A stretch of DNA of 64,000 bases from Actinomycetaceae bacterium TAE3-ERU4 (lineage in GTDB: Bacteria; Actinomycetota; Actinomycetes; Actinomycetales; Actinomycetaceae). A program made the translations under genes and the position numbers. The stretch is taken from contig JAHUUJ010000004.1 of assembly GCA_019218365.1 (NCBI GenBank), positions 62,001 through 126,000 on the forward strand, written 5' to 3'. The notes beneath the pieces were generated by a model. It saw only the letters and a list, made by a program, of their open reading frames with translations, was not told the DNA's origin and made no database searches. Numbering within the stretch: position 1 is the stretch's first letter; each line of letters opens with the position of its first letter. Positions 42,426 to 51,571 of this stretch are shown here, in pieces.

Positions 42426-43694
42426 TTAAAGCTGTGTAGAGAGCAAGCCGCACAAACTCGCATGCCATTGGCTAGCAGAGGTATCGGTTAAAGAAGCAAT
42501 TTGATCGACTACTGCACGAACTTTTCCTTCATCGTTATTGTGCTCACGCCAATATTGAGCGTAGATTGGCTCCAATCGAGTTGGCCCTAGCTCCAACAAT
42601 GCCGCCGCTAAGTCATATAGCAAAGTCCGCTGTTGCAGGTACACAGGTTCATGTTCCCGAGGAATCATCACAAAATATGCGGCAAGGCCTTTCAAGGCAA
42701 CGATTTCTTCGAGGGTTTCTTCCGGCACTTCTACCCGAGCAACATACCGTCCTAGCGGGTAGGGCCCCCAAATGGCACGGGTCTGTTTTACTGAAGCATC
42801 AATGAAACGACCAATTAGGTGTGATGACATATCCTTCAAACGGGCTAAAGAAGCATAGCTTCCATCATAGGAGGTAGGCCACCAGCTAGCTGAGGTTAAA
42901 CGTGATAGTGCACCTTCTAAGCGGTCATCCGAAAAATCAGCCCCATACCAGTCACGAGTTGCAGCAAAAAGCTGCTCGCGTAAAACATCATCCCAAGCTC
43001 GAGGATTCGGATCAAGACGCCCTAGGGTAATTGCATCTTCAACATCGTGAACCGAGTATCCGATGTCGTCGGATAAATCCATAATCTGCGCTTCAAGGCT
43101 TTTTATTCCCTCAGATGCGCCCTGTCTAACCCAAGTAAATATGGGCAAATCATCTTCATAGAAACCAAATTTGTGGCTTCCTTTGGGACACTCACCATGT
43201 CCCCAGGGATATTTCACACAGGCATCAAGGGTTGCCCGCGCAAGGTTTAATCCCGCAGGTTTTCCCTCCTTATCGACAACTTTTGGCTCTAACCGAGTCA
43301 GTATTCTCAAGGTTTGTGCATTTCCCTCAAAACCACCATAACCCTTAGCAACTTCCGCTAGTGCACGTTCCCCGTTATGCCCAAATGGAGGATGACCTAA
43401 ATCATGGCTCAGGCAAGCAGCATCAACGATATCGGGATTAGCTCCCAGTAGTCTTCCCAGTTCCCTTCCGACCTGAGCAACCTCTAATGAGTGAGTTAAG
43501 CGAGTTCTAATAAAGTCATCCGAAGACGGGCCAAGCACTTGAGTTTTTGCACCCAGTCGTCGTAGAGCTGATGAATGTAATACCCTTGCTCTATCCCGTT
43601 CGAAAGGCGTTCGATGTTCTCGGAACTTCACACTTTTTTCGGGTTCTTCAACCATTCTTGCCATATCCTCATGCGAATACTCAAACATGGACAT
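42426..43694 (-). CDS. dgt: Deoxyguanosinetriphosphate triphosphohydrolase-like protein
   Basis: 422-residue HD-domain dNTPase releasing tripolyphosphate from dNTPs. The metal site comprises His68 (RTRLTHSLEVAQ), His97-Asp98 (CLSHDLGHPPFGHNGE) and a later Asp (DLSDDIGYSVHDVEDA). GGAGG lies seven bases before the ATG. Located directly upstream of dnaG; together they link dNTP pool control with replication. The exact nucleotide preference cannot be read from sequence. Confidence 0.93.
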   Translation of the reverse strand: MSMFEYSHEDMARMVEEPEKSVKFREHRTPFERDRARVLHSSALRRLGAKTQVLGPSSDDFIRTRLTHSLEVAQVGRELGRLLGANPDIVDAACLSHDLGHPPFGHNGERALAEVAKGYGGFEGNAQTLRILTRLEPKVVDKEGKPAGLNLARATLDACVKYPWGHGECPKGSHKFGFYEDDLPIFTWVRQGASEGIKSLEAQIMDLSDDIGYSVHDVEDAITLGRLDPNPRAWDDVLREQLFAATRDWYGADFSDDRLEGALSRLTSASWWPTSYDGSYASLARLKDMSSHLIGRFIDASVKQTRAIWGPYPLGRYVARVEVPEETLEEIVALKGLAAYFVMIPREHEPVYLQQRTLLYDLAAALLELGPTRLEPIYAQYWREHNNDEGKVRAVVDQIASLTDTSASQWHASLCGLLSTQL

Positions 43695-43769
43695 TCAGCA
43701 ACCTCCAAAAGTGATTTTCTAACTCTCCAATTATGCACTAAAGGCTTTTTTTGTGGACAATAGGAAACG

Positions 43770-44981
43770 ATGAGTCATACAGATAAAATTGCGCAGCAAA
43801 TAACCACCCTCCTGGTTCATCGTCCCCTTCGGCACCCAGGAGCCTGGTGGAAATCTGCCGTAATCGCTGATATTCCCTCTTTCTTGGGATCTGGTGAGCT
43901 AAGTTGGATAACGAATAATGTCCATTCTTTCGCTCGCGCAGGCTGCAATGCAATTGTCTTTCGCCCGGCTAAACTAGATTTTATTTCCTACCCGCTAGCG
44001 CTAAAACAACTTATCCAAGCAGCTAATCGCTCAGGGCTAAAAACGATTATTCGTCTTAGCGGGCTAACCGAAAATCCTTGCCAACCTTTTACTAGCTCAT
44101 TTGTCGGATATGAGGAAGATCCTCAACGGACCTTGCAAAGAGCTAAAGTAGCTCTTCGTCTTGGAGCCACTGGAATTGACTTAGGACTTCTTCCACAAAT
44201 ACCCTGTCAGTCTTCCCCATCTGTTCTAGATTCCAAATATCTCAATGATGAGGTATCTACGCATGTCCGTGCGCTTCACAGAATCTGTTATGAACAAACA
44301 TCATCAAGTTTTATTTCTGCATTCGCCCTCGGTAGCGAAAAAGAAAATTTTGATAAGTATCTAGATAATTACCTCTACCATCACCTACGGGACGAAACTC
44401 TCCTAGAGACTCCCTGGGAAGCTAAGGCAATACGCGAAAGAATCGAACGTGCTCTCGAAAGACGCGACGAGCTTGGGCATGTATGCGCTTGGAGAGCATC
44501 TTCTTCAATTACAGAGTTAAAACAAGCACCTCATCCCGGAGCTTGGTTTGAAGAAAACTCAACTGTTCGGCGCGCTGGCCTTACCCTGCTTTCACTAGCA
44601 CTTCCAGGGGCTGTATATATCCGCGCTAACCGTCTGGTAGAACTTCCTTGGCTAAAAAACGAAAAGGAATATTCCCAGATTTCATCTCATGAGAGACAAG
44701 CTGCCGGAAATAGGTTGATACAAGCTCAGCGCTTGCGTGCAAACCGGCAAATTGGAATTGGATCACTGGCGTGGATAGGTGGCCTTGAGTGGGCCTCCCC
44801 CGACCTATTTGTTCAAGTCGGGGCTAACACTATGACAGTCTTGAATACGACCGAAAATGAGGTTCTAGTTCCCACAGAAATGAAAGTTTTGCTAACTTCA
44901 CATACGGGGATTACTCACGACAGTGCAGATGCCAATTTGCTTCTTCCCGGTGAATGCGGTTGGTTCGCTTTTAACAGCTAA
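43770..44981 (+). CDS. Degenerate GH13 alpha-glucosidase-like protein, catalytic residues absent
   Basis: 403 residues, shorter than GH13 alpha-glucosidases (about 530-600). The N-terminus WWKSAVIADIPSFLGSGEL matches the WW-x-AVIYQI-YP start of the family, and LSLALPGAVYIRANRLVELP matches the LLALPG-x-x-YIYQGEELGLP segment. The region II motif G-F-R-x-D-V is replaced by GATGIDLGLLPQ (residues 132-143), so the nucleophile Asp and its Arg are lost; the region III Glu and region IV NHD are also not found. The frame is intact, so it is probably a non-catalytic sugar-binding or regulatory relative rather than a pseudogene. AGGA precedes the ATG. Confidence 0.72.
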   Translation: MSHTDKIAQQITTLLVHRPLRHPGAWWKSAVIADIPSFLGSGELSWITNNVHSFARAGCNAIVFRPAKLDFISYPLALKQLIQAANRSGLKTIIRLSGLTENPCQPFTSSFVGYEEDPQRTLQRAKVALRLGATGIDLGLLPQIPCQSSPSVLDSKYLNDEVSTHVRALHRICYEQTSSSFISAFALGSEKENFDKYLDNYLYHHLRDETLLETPWEAKAIRERIERALERRDELGHVCAWRASSSITELKQAPHPGAWFEENSTVRRAGLTLLSLALPGAVYIRANRLVELPWLKNEKEYSQISSHERQAAGNRLIQAQRLRANRQIGIGSLAWIGGLEWASPDLFVQVGANTMTVLNTTENEVLVPTEMKVLLTSHTGITHDSADANLLLPGECGWFAFNS

Positions 44982-44987
44982 ACGGCA

Positions 44988-46232
44988 CTATCCGCCAGAA
45001 GTATCTACCTCTGCATGAATCAACCGTTCACGGTCTTTTTCATCCAGTTCTCGCGATTCTAACCATCCATCAGGAAGATGCGGTTTCTTCACACCTCCCG
45101 CACGTCCACGTTTCCCCTGTGCAGCGGTCGGATACTCTTGAGAAAAATTAAGTTCGGAAAGTCGCTCGCGTAATTCCGCAACTGAAGAAACCAGATTCAA
45201 ATCGCGCCGATTAGGACCTCCTACCGCATAGCCCCGCAGATACCATCCCACATGCTTACGCATCTCACGCATCGCACGATGCTCATCACCAAACTCAGCG
45301 ACCATTAATTCAGCATGCTGGAGCATCGTATCGGCCACCTGCCCTAAATTTGGCCGCCAGCGACGAGAGTCAGAATTAAGAGCTGCCGCTAAATCTTGAA
45401 ATAGCCAAGGTCGTCCTTGACACCCGCGCCCTACGACTACTCCCTGGCATCCGGTTTGTGCGACCATTTCAAGCGCGTCTTCAGCCTCAAAGACATCACC
45501 GTTTCCAAGAATTGGCACTTCCATCGCATCTACTAAATCAGCAATTAGTTCCCAATGGGCCTCACCCGAATAATGTTCAGCAGCAGTCCGTGCATGCAAA
45601 GCAATAGCATCAATACCCGCATCTTGAGCAATATTTGCTGCGTCCTTAAAAGTAACATGCTCAGAATCAATTCCAACTCGCATTTTCACGGTTACCGGTA
45701 CACCGTAGGGCTTAGCTGCCTTTACTACCCCACGTACAATCGAACCAAATAAATCAGTTTTCCAAGGTAGCGCAGCTCCCCCACCTTTACGAGTAACTTT
45801 AGGAACTGGACAACCAAAATTCATATCAATATGATCAACCAGATTTTCCTCGCACAGCTGTTGTGCAGCCTGCTGCATAATATTTGCATCAACTCCATAA
45901 AGCTGTACCGAACGAACTCTTTCATCAGGATCTGGAGTAATCATTCGCATAGTTTCAGGGGTTCGTTCAACCAAAGCCCGAGAGGTAATCATTTCCGATA
46001 CGTACAGGCCCGCCGGAGCATCAATTCCTTTTTGCGAAGAATCAAGCAAAGAAGCCAAATTAGCAGGTAAACCAGATTCTCCAAAAAGCCGGCAAAGGCG
46101 ACGAAAAGGCGCATTAGTTACCCCTGCCATCGGCGCCAAAATAAGTGGGGTCCACAATCGTAAGCGACCAATTTTCAGCGGCTGGGAAGATTCAATTGAG
46201 GTATCTTCAATCCCCGACCCAGCATCAGCCAT
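44988..46232 (-). CDS. dusB: tRNA-dihydrouridine synthase
   Basis: 414-residue FMN enzyme reducing uridines in the tRNA D-loop. The start LILAPMAGVTNAPFRRLCR, the catalytic-Cys region MNFGCPVPKVTRKGGGAAL, and the FMN site VPILGNGDVFEAEDALEM and VVGRGCQGRPWLF are clear. AAGGAG lies five bases before the ATG. It overlaps the end of the upstream YibE/F gene by eight bases and converges with the GH13-like gene, with only six bases between the stop codons. Confidence 0.94.
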   Translation of the reverse strand: MADAGSGIEDTSIESSQPLKIGRLRLWTPLILAPMAGVTNAPFRRLCRLFGESGLPANLASLLDSSQKGIDAPAGLYVSEMITSRALVERTPETMRMITPDPDERVRSVQLYGVDANIMQQAAQQLCEENLVDHIDMNFGCPVPKVTRKGGGAALPWKTDLFGSIVRGVVKAAKPYGVPVTVKMRVGIDSEHVTFKDAANIAQDAGIDAIALHARTAAEHYSGEAHWELIADLVDAMEVPILGNGDVFEAEDALEMVAQTGCQGVVVGRGCQGRPWLFQDLAAALNSDSRRWRPNLGQVADTMLQHAELMVAEFGDEHRAMREMRKHVGWYLRGYAVGGPNRRDLNLVSSVAELRERLSELNFSQEYPTAAQGKRGRAGGVKKPHLPDGWLESRELDEKDRERLIHAEVDTSGG

Positions 46233-47490
46233 TTTTTCTCCTTATACTCCGCGAGCGGACCACGTTATTTTCTTCTTGTTCCCGTTTGTGCGGCAAAAGC
46301 AACACACCGATTCCCGTAGTTACGGGAATCGCCAGAACTAACCCCATAGAGGCAATTAGCGTGCGAACAATTTCTTCCGAAATTTGACCGCTAGTAACCA
46401 AATCAATCCCGCTTCTGTTTACTAACATCACCAGCATGAGCATCGGCAACGCAGTTCCCGCATATGCGAAAGAAAGAGTATAAACCGTTGAAGCAATATG
46501 GTCACGCCCAACGCGCATTGCTGAGGAAAAAATAGCCCAACGGGAACGAGCAGGATTAGTTTCATACAATTCCCAGACTGTAGAAGCCTGGGTAATAGTT
46601 ACATCATTAAGGGCTCCTAAACCAGCAATAACCATTCCACAGGTTACCAACGAAGCCAAAGAAATTGTTGGAAAATAGTTATGAACGGAAGCGATTTCTT
46701 CACCTGTCCCAGTCAAATGAAGCCAGCGGGTAGCAGTGAAAGCAGCAAGCGTAGTTACGACTAACCCAAAATAGGTTCCCAGCAATGCCGTAGTTGTTTT
46801 AATTGAAATCCCGTGTGCAACATAAACCGAAGCTAAAATCATCGCACTAACCCCTACTAAAGTAACCAACAGGGGTGAAGAGCCCGACATTAATGCAGGA
46901 ACAACAAAAAAGACAATTACAGTTACGGAAAGAGCTAAACCAGCCAGCGCTAAAATACCCTTATGCCAAGCTACTGCAACAACGACAAGGACATAGATTA
47001 GAGCCAAGATAGCCAGGGGAAATGTCCTATACATATCGAGATAAATATAAACTTTGGAAGGCAAACCCGTACTACCTTCTGCCCCTTGATTTGAAACAGC
47101 TCCAGAAGTGCGAAGTACTCGTAATTTATCTCCCACTCGCAATCCTTGACGAATTTCGGGGGGAACATGTACAGAAACAATCTCACGAGTCTCTAAAAGA
47201 GTTGCGCATACCTCCTGAGCATCAGAGACTCCGCCCACTAGCGACAGGCAAGAAACCGGAGATAAATCAGTTACCTCCGCTAACACCTCGGTAGAGTTAG
47301 CGACTAATTGTCGTTGCGAACCAATCAGTGCAACTTTTCCGGGCCAAAGAAAAATTAAACCCACCAAAGTTAGCGCTACCAAAGGTAAAACAACCGCCGC
47401 CAAGAGGGCACGGACCCTTTTTTGAGTCCGTGCCTCTAGGCGTATCGGTGCACTATGGTTATGCAAATGAGATACCTCTTCTTGCCCCAT
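46225..47490 (-). CDS. YibE/F-family multi-pass membrane protein
   Basis: 421 residues with one N-terminal helix (about 27-50), an extracytoplasmic domain (about 55-150) and about seven further helices. The family segments GALNDVTITQASTVWELYE and HIASTVYTLSFAYAGTALPM are recognisable. The function is unknown; a transporter or exported-signal role is proposed for relatives, but nothing here decides it. It lies between glyS and dusB, co-directional with both. Confidence 0.87.
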   Translation of the reverse strand: MGQEEVSHLHNHSAPIRLEARTQKRVRALLAAVVLPLVALTLVGLIFLWPGKVALIGSQRQLVANSTEVLAEVTDLSPVSCLSLVGGVSDAQEVCATLLETREIVSVHVPPEIRQGLRVGDKLRVLRTSGAVSNQGAEGSTGLPSKVYIYLDMYRTFPLAILALIYVLVVVAVAWHKGILALAGLALSVTVIVFFVVPALMSGSSPLLVTLVGVSAMILASVYVAHGISIKTTTALLGTYFGLVVTTLAAFTATRWLHLTGTGEEIASVHNYFPTISLASLVTCGMVIAGLGALNDVTITQASTVWELYETNPARSRWAIFSSAMRVGRDHIASTVYTLSFAYAGTALPMLMLVMLVNRSGIDLVTSGQISEEIVRTLIASMGLVLAIPVTTGIGVLLLPHKREQEENNVVRSRSIRRKNG

Positions 47491-47510
47491 AGTTTATTTT
47501 CTTGCCTTAT

Positions 47511-48905
47511 CTAGCATCCCAGTAGATGAGCTGCCAACCAAGTCTGCAACTGTGAAATCTTCACGCGCTCTTGCTGCATCGTGTCACGGTCACGAATCGT
47601 TACCGCCTCATCTTCCAAAGAATCAAAGTCGAAAGTCACGCAATATGGAGTACCGATTTCATCCTGACGGCGATAACGTCGACCCACCGCGCCCGCATCA
47701 TCATAATCAATATTCCAAAAAGCACGTAGATCTTGTGCAATCTTACGAGCAGGCTCAGTTAATTCAGGCTTACGAGACAGGGGCAAAACAGCTACCTTAA
47801 CTGGAGAAAGCCGCTTATCCAACTTCAAGACGATTCGTTTATCTACTCCACCCTTAGTATTTGGAGCCTCATCTTCGGTATAGGCCTCAACCAAGAATGC
47901 CATTAGGGAGCGGGTAAGACCTGCCGCTGGCTCAATTACGTAAGGAACGTAGCGTTCACCAGTTGCTTGATCAAAGAAATCAAGTTTAGATCCAGAATGC
48001 TGAGCATGTGTCGAAAGATCAAAGTCAGTACGGTTAGCGATTCCCTCTAGTTCGCCCCATTCAGATCCTTGGAAACCGAAGGTGTATTCGATATCTACAG
48101 TTCGCTTGGAATAGTGGGACAGTTTTTCCTTCGGGTGTTCGTAAATACGAAGATGCTTGGGGTCAATTCCTAAGTTGGTGTACCATTCCCAGCGCTGGTC
48201 AATCCAATACTGGTGCCATTCTTCATCGGTCCCAGGCTTAACAAAGAATTCCATCTCCATCTGTTCGAATTCACGAGTACGGAAAATGAAATTACCAGGC
48301 GTAATCTCATTACGGAAAGATTTACCAATCTGCCCAATCCCAAAGGGAGGTTTCATACGCGCGGCAGTCTGCACGTTAGAGTAATTAACAAAAATGCCCT
48401 GTGCAGTTTCTGGACGGAGGAAATGTAATCCGGATTCATCATCGACCGGCCCCAAATAGGTTTTTAGAAGACCAGAGAAAGCACGTGGTTCAGTCCAATT
48501 ACCACGATTACCACAGTTAGGACAAGGTAATTCATTGATATCAACATCATCAGGATTAGTGATGTCGTGCTTTTCTGCATAGGCTTCGCATAAAGTATCT
48601 TGACGCTGACGCTTATGGCAAGAAAGACATTCAATTAGCGGATCGGTAAACGCTTTCAGGTGTCCTGAGGCTTCCCAAACCTGCGGAGGTAAAATAACTG
48701 AAGAATCAAGCCCCACTACATCCTCACGGGAACGAACCATGAAGTTCCACCATTGACGCTTGATATTTTCCTTTAGTTCGACCCCCAAGGGGCCGTAATC
48801 CCAAGCGGAACGTGTTCCGCCATAAATATCGCCGCAGGGAAACACAAAGCCACGGCGCTTCGCTAGGCTAATTACACTGTCTAGACGTGAGGGATTGCTT
48901 GCCAC
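47511..48905 (-). CDS. glyS: Glycine--tRNA ligase (dimeric type)
   Basis: 464-residue class II synthetase of the alpha-2 type. It shows [20 protein letters not shown], the insertion with Cys pairs (CLSCHKR and CPNCGN), motif 2 ([20 protein letters not shown]), the [14 protein letters not shown] motif 3 and the C-terminal anticodon-binding domain. It charges tRNA-Gly. No glycine riboswitch or T-box is evident upstream. In many actinobacteria it neighbours the smtB/zur region; here zur is about 5 kb away, separated by the mal genes. Confidence 0.95.
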   Translation of the reverse strand: MASNPSRLDSVISLAKRRGFVFPCGDIYGGTRSAWDYGPLGVELKENIKRQWWNFMVRSREDVVGLDSSVILPPQVWEASGHLKAFTDPLIECLSCHKRQRQDTLCEAYAEKHDITNPDDVDINELPCPNCGNRGNWTEPRAFSGLLKTYLGPVDDESGLHFLRPETAQGIFVNYSNVQTAARMKPPFGIGQIGKSFRNEITPGNFIFRTREFEQMEMEFFVKPGTDEEWHQYWIDQRWEWYTNLGIDPKHLRIYEHPKEKLSHYSKRTVDIEYTFGFQGSEWGELEGIANRTDFDLSTHAQHSGSKLDFFDQATGERYVPYVIEPAAGLTRSLMAFLVEAYTEDEAPNTKGGVDKRIVLKLDKRLSPVKVAVLPLSRKPELTEPARKIAQDLRAFWNIDYDDAGAVGRRYRRQDEIGTPYCVTFDFDSLEDEAVTIRDRDTMQQERVKISQLQTWLAAHLLGC

Positions 48906-48985
48906 TCTAACTCCTTAAAAAATTGCTGCATATCTGGCTGATATACCGGTTACTAGCTTACCTTAAAGAAAGAAAATAGAACGAG

Positions 48986-49019
48986 GGAGGCCCGGAAATA
49001 TTTTATTTTCCGGGCCTCC
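48986..49019 (-). terminator. Terminator of the malEFG operon
   Basis: GGAGGCCCGGAAA (48986-48998) pairs with TTTCCGGGCCTCC (49007-49019), 17 bp after the malG stop; on the minus strand it is followed by a T-rich stretch. Confidence 0.85.
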
Positions 49020-49035
49020 TTGAAAAGAAATAGAA

Positions 49036-49920
49036 CTATCCTTTAACTCCACCGGCGGTAAGACCAGAAACGATATACCTTTGCAAGAACTGGAACAGCA
49101 AAATAACTGGAATCGAAGCAACAACTGCACCGGCAGCAAATAGTCCCCAGGGAGCCGTACGAGCATCAGCCGCCCAGTTATACATGCCAACGGCAAGGGT
49201 GAACTTATCAGGTGTTTGCAAAACTACCTTGGCAATCACAAAATCACCAAAGGAAGAGATGAATGAGAGCAGTCCAACTACCGCTAGCACGGGGGTTACC
49301 AAACGCATGATAATTCCCCAGAAAACCTGCGCATGAGTAGCCCCATCAATCTTTGCAGCCTCGTCCAATTCCTTCGGGACGGTCTTAAAGAATCCGTACA
49401 TTAAGAATGTATTAGAGCCCAATGCCCCACCTAGGTAAACGCAAATCAGCCCAATTTGAGAGTTCAAACCAAGCACTGGATATACATCCTTAATTCCCAA
49501 AAGCAATAGGAATAATGCAACAAAAGCCAACATCTGCGGGAACATCTGCACCAATAGTAAGAATGTCAAGGTCCCCTCTCGTCCTTTAAAACGATAACGG
49601 GAAAAAGCGTAAGCAGCAGCCGATGCCATCAAAACCGTTCCCAGAGCGGTAAAGGAAGAGATAAATAAAGAGTTAACAATCCAGTGCCAGTAAGAAGTAT
49701 TAGATAGCTCAGCATAGTTAGAGAAAGAAACTTCCGTAAAAAGCTGATTCGAACCGGTCAAAGAAGCATTAGTCCGTAAAGAAGCTGAAAGTACGTACAG
49801 TAACGGGACTAGACAGTAAACAATTACCAAGACCCCCACGCAGTGACGCCAACCAACTTCTTTAAACCAACGTCCCCAAGGAAGCGAGACATCCGTATTT
49901 TTAAGATTTTTCTTTGCCAT
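49036..49920 (-). CDS. malG: Maltose/maltodextrin ABC transporter permease MalG
   Basis: 294 residues with six membrane helices and the EAA loop DEAAKIDGATHAQVFWGI that docks the ATPase; the C-terminus ends LQRYIVSGLTAGGVKG, as in MalG. The longest frame runs to 49980, but GGAGG six bases before ATG 49920 (MAKKNLK) fixes the start, one base after the malF stop. Partner of MalF. No ATPase gene lies in the cluster, so a shared MalK/MsiK-type ATPase must be encoded elsewhere. Confidence 0.93.
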   Translation of the reverse strand: MAKKNLKNTDVSLPWGRWFKEVGWRHCVGVLVIVYCLVPLLYVLSASLRTNASLTGSNQLFTEVSFSNYAELSNTSYWHWIVNSLFISSFTALGTVLMASAAAYAFSRYRFKGREGTLTFLLLVQMFPQMLAFVALFLLLLGIKDVYPVLGLNSQIGLICVYLGGALGSNTFLMYGFFKTVPKELDEAAKIDGATHAQVFWGIIMRLVTPVLAVVGLLSFISSFGDFVIAKVVLQTPDKFTLAVGMYNWAADARTAPWGLFAAGAVVASIPVILLFQFLQRYIVSGLTAGGVKG

Positions 49921-49921
49921 C

Positions 49922-51505
49922 TCAGTCCTCCCCAATAGCGTTTGACTTACGCAAACCGAAGTAAGAAATAACCCCGACAACGAGGAAGATAAGAATCGAC
50001 AAAGCCGAAGCTAAACCATAGTTCTGACTTCCACCATCGAATGCAATCTTATAGACCATCGAGATTAAGATATCTGTCTCTCCCACCGGCACGGAAGCCC
50101 CTGGATACCCCGGACCACCGCCCGTAAGCATGTATATAAGGGAGAAGTTATTAAAGTTAAACGCAAACGAAGCAATCAACAAAGGCAGCGTAGAAACTAA
50201 AATCAACGGAAGCTTCACACTAACCAATGTACGAATTGGACCAGCCCCATCCATCTTTGCAGCTTCCATCACGTCATCGGGCAAAGCCTGCAAAGCTCCC
50301 AAACAAATTAGGAACATGTAGGGGAAGCCCAGCCAAAGATTCACAAAAAGAATTGAGAACTTAGCTAAAGTACCATTTGTTAGCCAGGGTATTTCTACCC
50401 CAGATAAAAGAACTTCATTAATAAACCCAAACTTGGTATTAAGCATTCCCTTCCAGACCAAGGTTGAAAGGAAGGCGGGGAAAGCATAGGGCAAAATGAA
50501 TAAGGACTGGTAAATCTTCCGCCCGCGAATCCGCTTGTCATGGAATACCAAAGCCAGTAAAAGACCAAAGGCAAAAGTGGTCACGACAGAGAAGAAAGCA
50601 AATATGAAAGACCAGATTAAAGAGTTGAAGAAAGGCCAGGCCAAGTCGGAGCCCTGAGCAACATTCAAGTAGTTCTTAAACCCTACCGGGACCCGCCATC
50701 CAGGTTGAATTTCTTCACCCGAGGCAGAAGCGAAAGCTCCCTTACCATTCGGCTTGTAAACAACATTGTTAGCAGAATCAATAAGTTCATCTTTAGCTTT
50801 ATCGTACTTAAAGTTAGAACGAGCTAAGAATCCCTTAGTCCCATCAGTAGTTATATAGAAACCGTCGTTAGGATCGGTGGAAATTGGAGCCTTCAGCCCC
50901 GATACTTCCTTTTGGGCTTTGAGAAGTTGCGCAAAGGTAAGAACCTCATAACCAGGCACTTCTTTAATAACACCATTAGCTACAACAGCTCCCGGAACAT
51001 TTTCCAAAGGCTGTTTTAGGTTTCCCACTGCAACGGTAGATTTTTCCTGGTTCAAAACAGCGAGGCTGAAAACATCAGCTTTCTTTACTACTGCAGTAAC
51101 TACAGTTGGAGAACCGGGAACACGCTTCTGGTGCTGAGCTAAAATTTGCGTAATAGCATCATCCTTGGTCGAGTTGTGCCCGGTACCATAATTGGTAAAG
51201 GAAACAAACCCCGTGTATCCCATTACGAAAACCTGATAAATTAACAGAAAAATCAGGCCTGGAAATAGATATTTTGCGGGAATAAAGCGCCTGGAAAAAT
51301 AAATTACATCCGCAATTATCAGAGTAATCAAAACAAAAGCTACAATTGTCCAAGATTTAACTGCCCAAGCAGCTAGAATCCCGTACACTCCCAAGGCGTT
51401 AATGAGCGCCATCAAGGTGAGTTTAACCCAAAAACCTGGTGAAAAATCAAAGCGGTCAAACTTTTTGTGTTCTTCCACTTGCGTCACCGAAGATGCTAAC
51501 GACAT
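49922..51505 (-). CDS. malF: Maltose/maltodextrin ABC transporter permease MalF
   Basis: 527 residues. Three or four N-terminal helices are followed by a large extracytoplasmic region (about 95-265) comparable with the P2 loop of enterobacterial MalF, then the transport core with the EAA motif MEAAKMDGAGPIRTLVSVKL. The length matches long MalF proteins and not the short 290-residue actinobacterial sugar permeases. It is coupled to malG and separated from malE by a hairpin. Confidence 0.93.
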   Translation of the reverse strand: MSLASSVTQVEEHKKFDRFDFSPGFWVKLTLMALINALGVYGILAAWAVKSWTIVAFVLITLIIADVIYFSRRFIPAKYLFPGLIFLLIYQVFVMGYTGFVSFTNYGTGHNSTKDDAITQILAQHQKRVPGSPTVVTAVVKKADVFSLAVLNQEKSTVAVGNLKQPLENVPGAVVANGVIKEVPGYEVLTFAQLLKAQKEVSGLKAPISTDPNDGFYITTDGTKGFLARSNFKYDKAKDELIDSANNVVYKPNGKGAFASASGEEIQPGWRVPVGFKNYLNVAQGSDLAWPFFNSLIWSFIFAFFSVVTTFAFGLLLALVFHDKRIRGRKIYQSLFILPYAFPAFLSTLVWKGMLNTKFGFINEVLLSGVEIPWLTNGTLAKFSILFVNLWLGFPYMFLICLGALQALPDDVMEAAKMDGAGPIRTLVSVKLPLILVSTLPLLIASFAFNFNNFSLIYMLTGGGPGYPGASVPVGETDILISMVYKIAFDGGSQNYGLASALSILIFLVVGVISYFGLRKSNAIGED

Positions 51506-51532
51506 CCCTAAAAGCCTTTCTTAAGGAAACAA

Positions 51533-51562
51533 TTGGCCCCACCCGGTTAGGGGCGGGGCCAA
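51533..51562 (-). terminator. malE-malF intercistronic hairpin
   Basis: TTGGCCCC (51533-51540) pairs with GGGGCCAA (51555-51562), extendable by inner C/G pairs. It lies just after the malE stop, without a clear U-run. Such hairpins typically stabilise the malE mRNA or attenuate malFG, giving more binding protein than permease. Confidence 0.65.
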
Positions 51563-51571
51563 CTTGTCTAC

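Noticed and set aside
43770-44981. Calling the GH13-like gene a pseudogene
   Set aside because: No stop codon, frameshift or loss of start is seen and the ribosome-binding site is good; loss of catalytic residues alone does not show decay.
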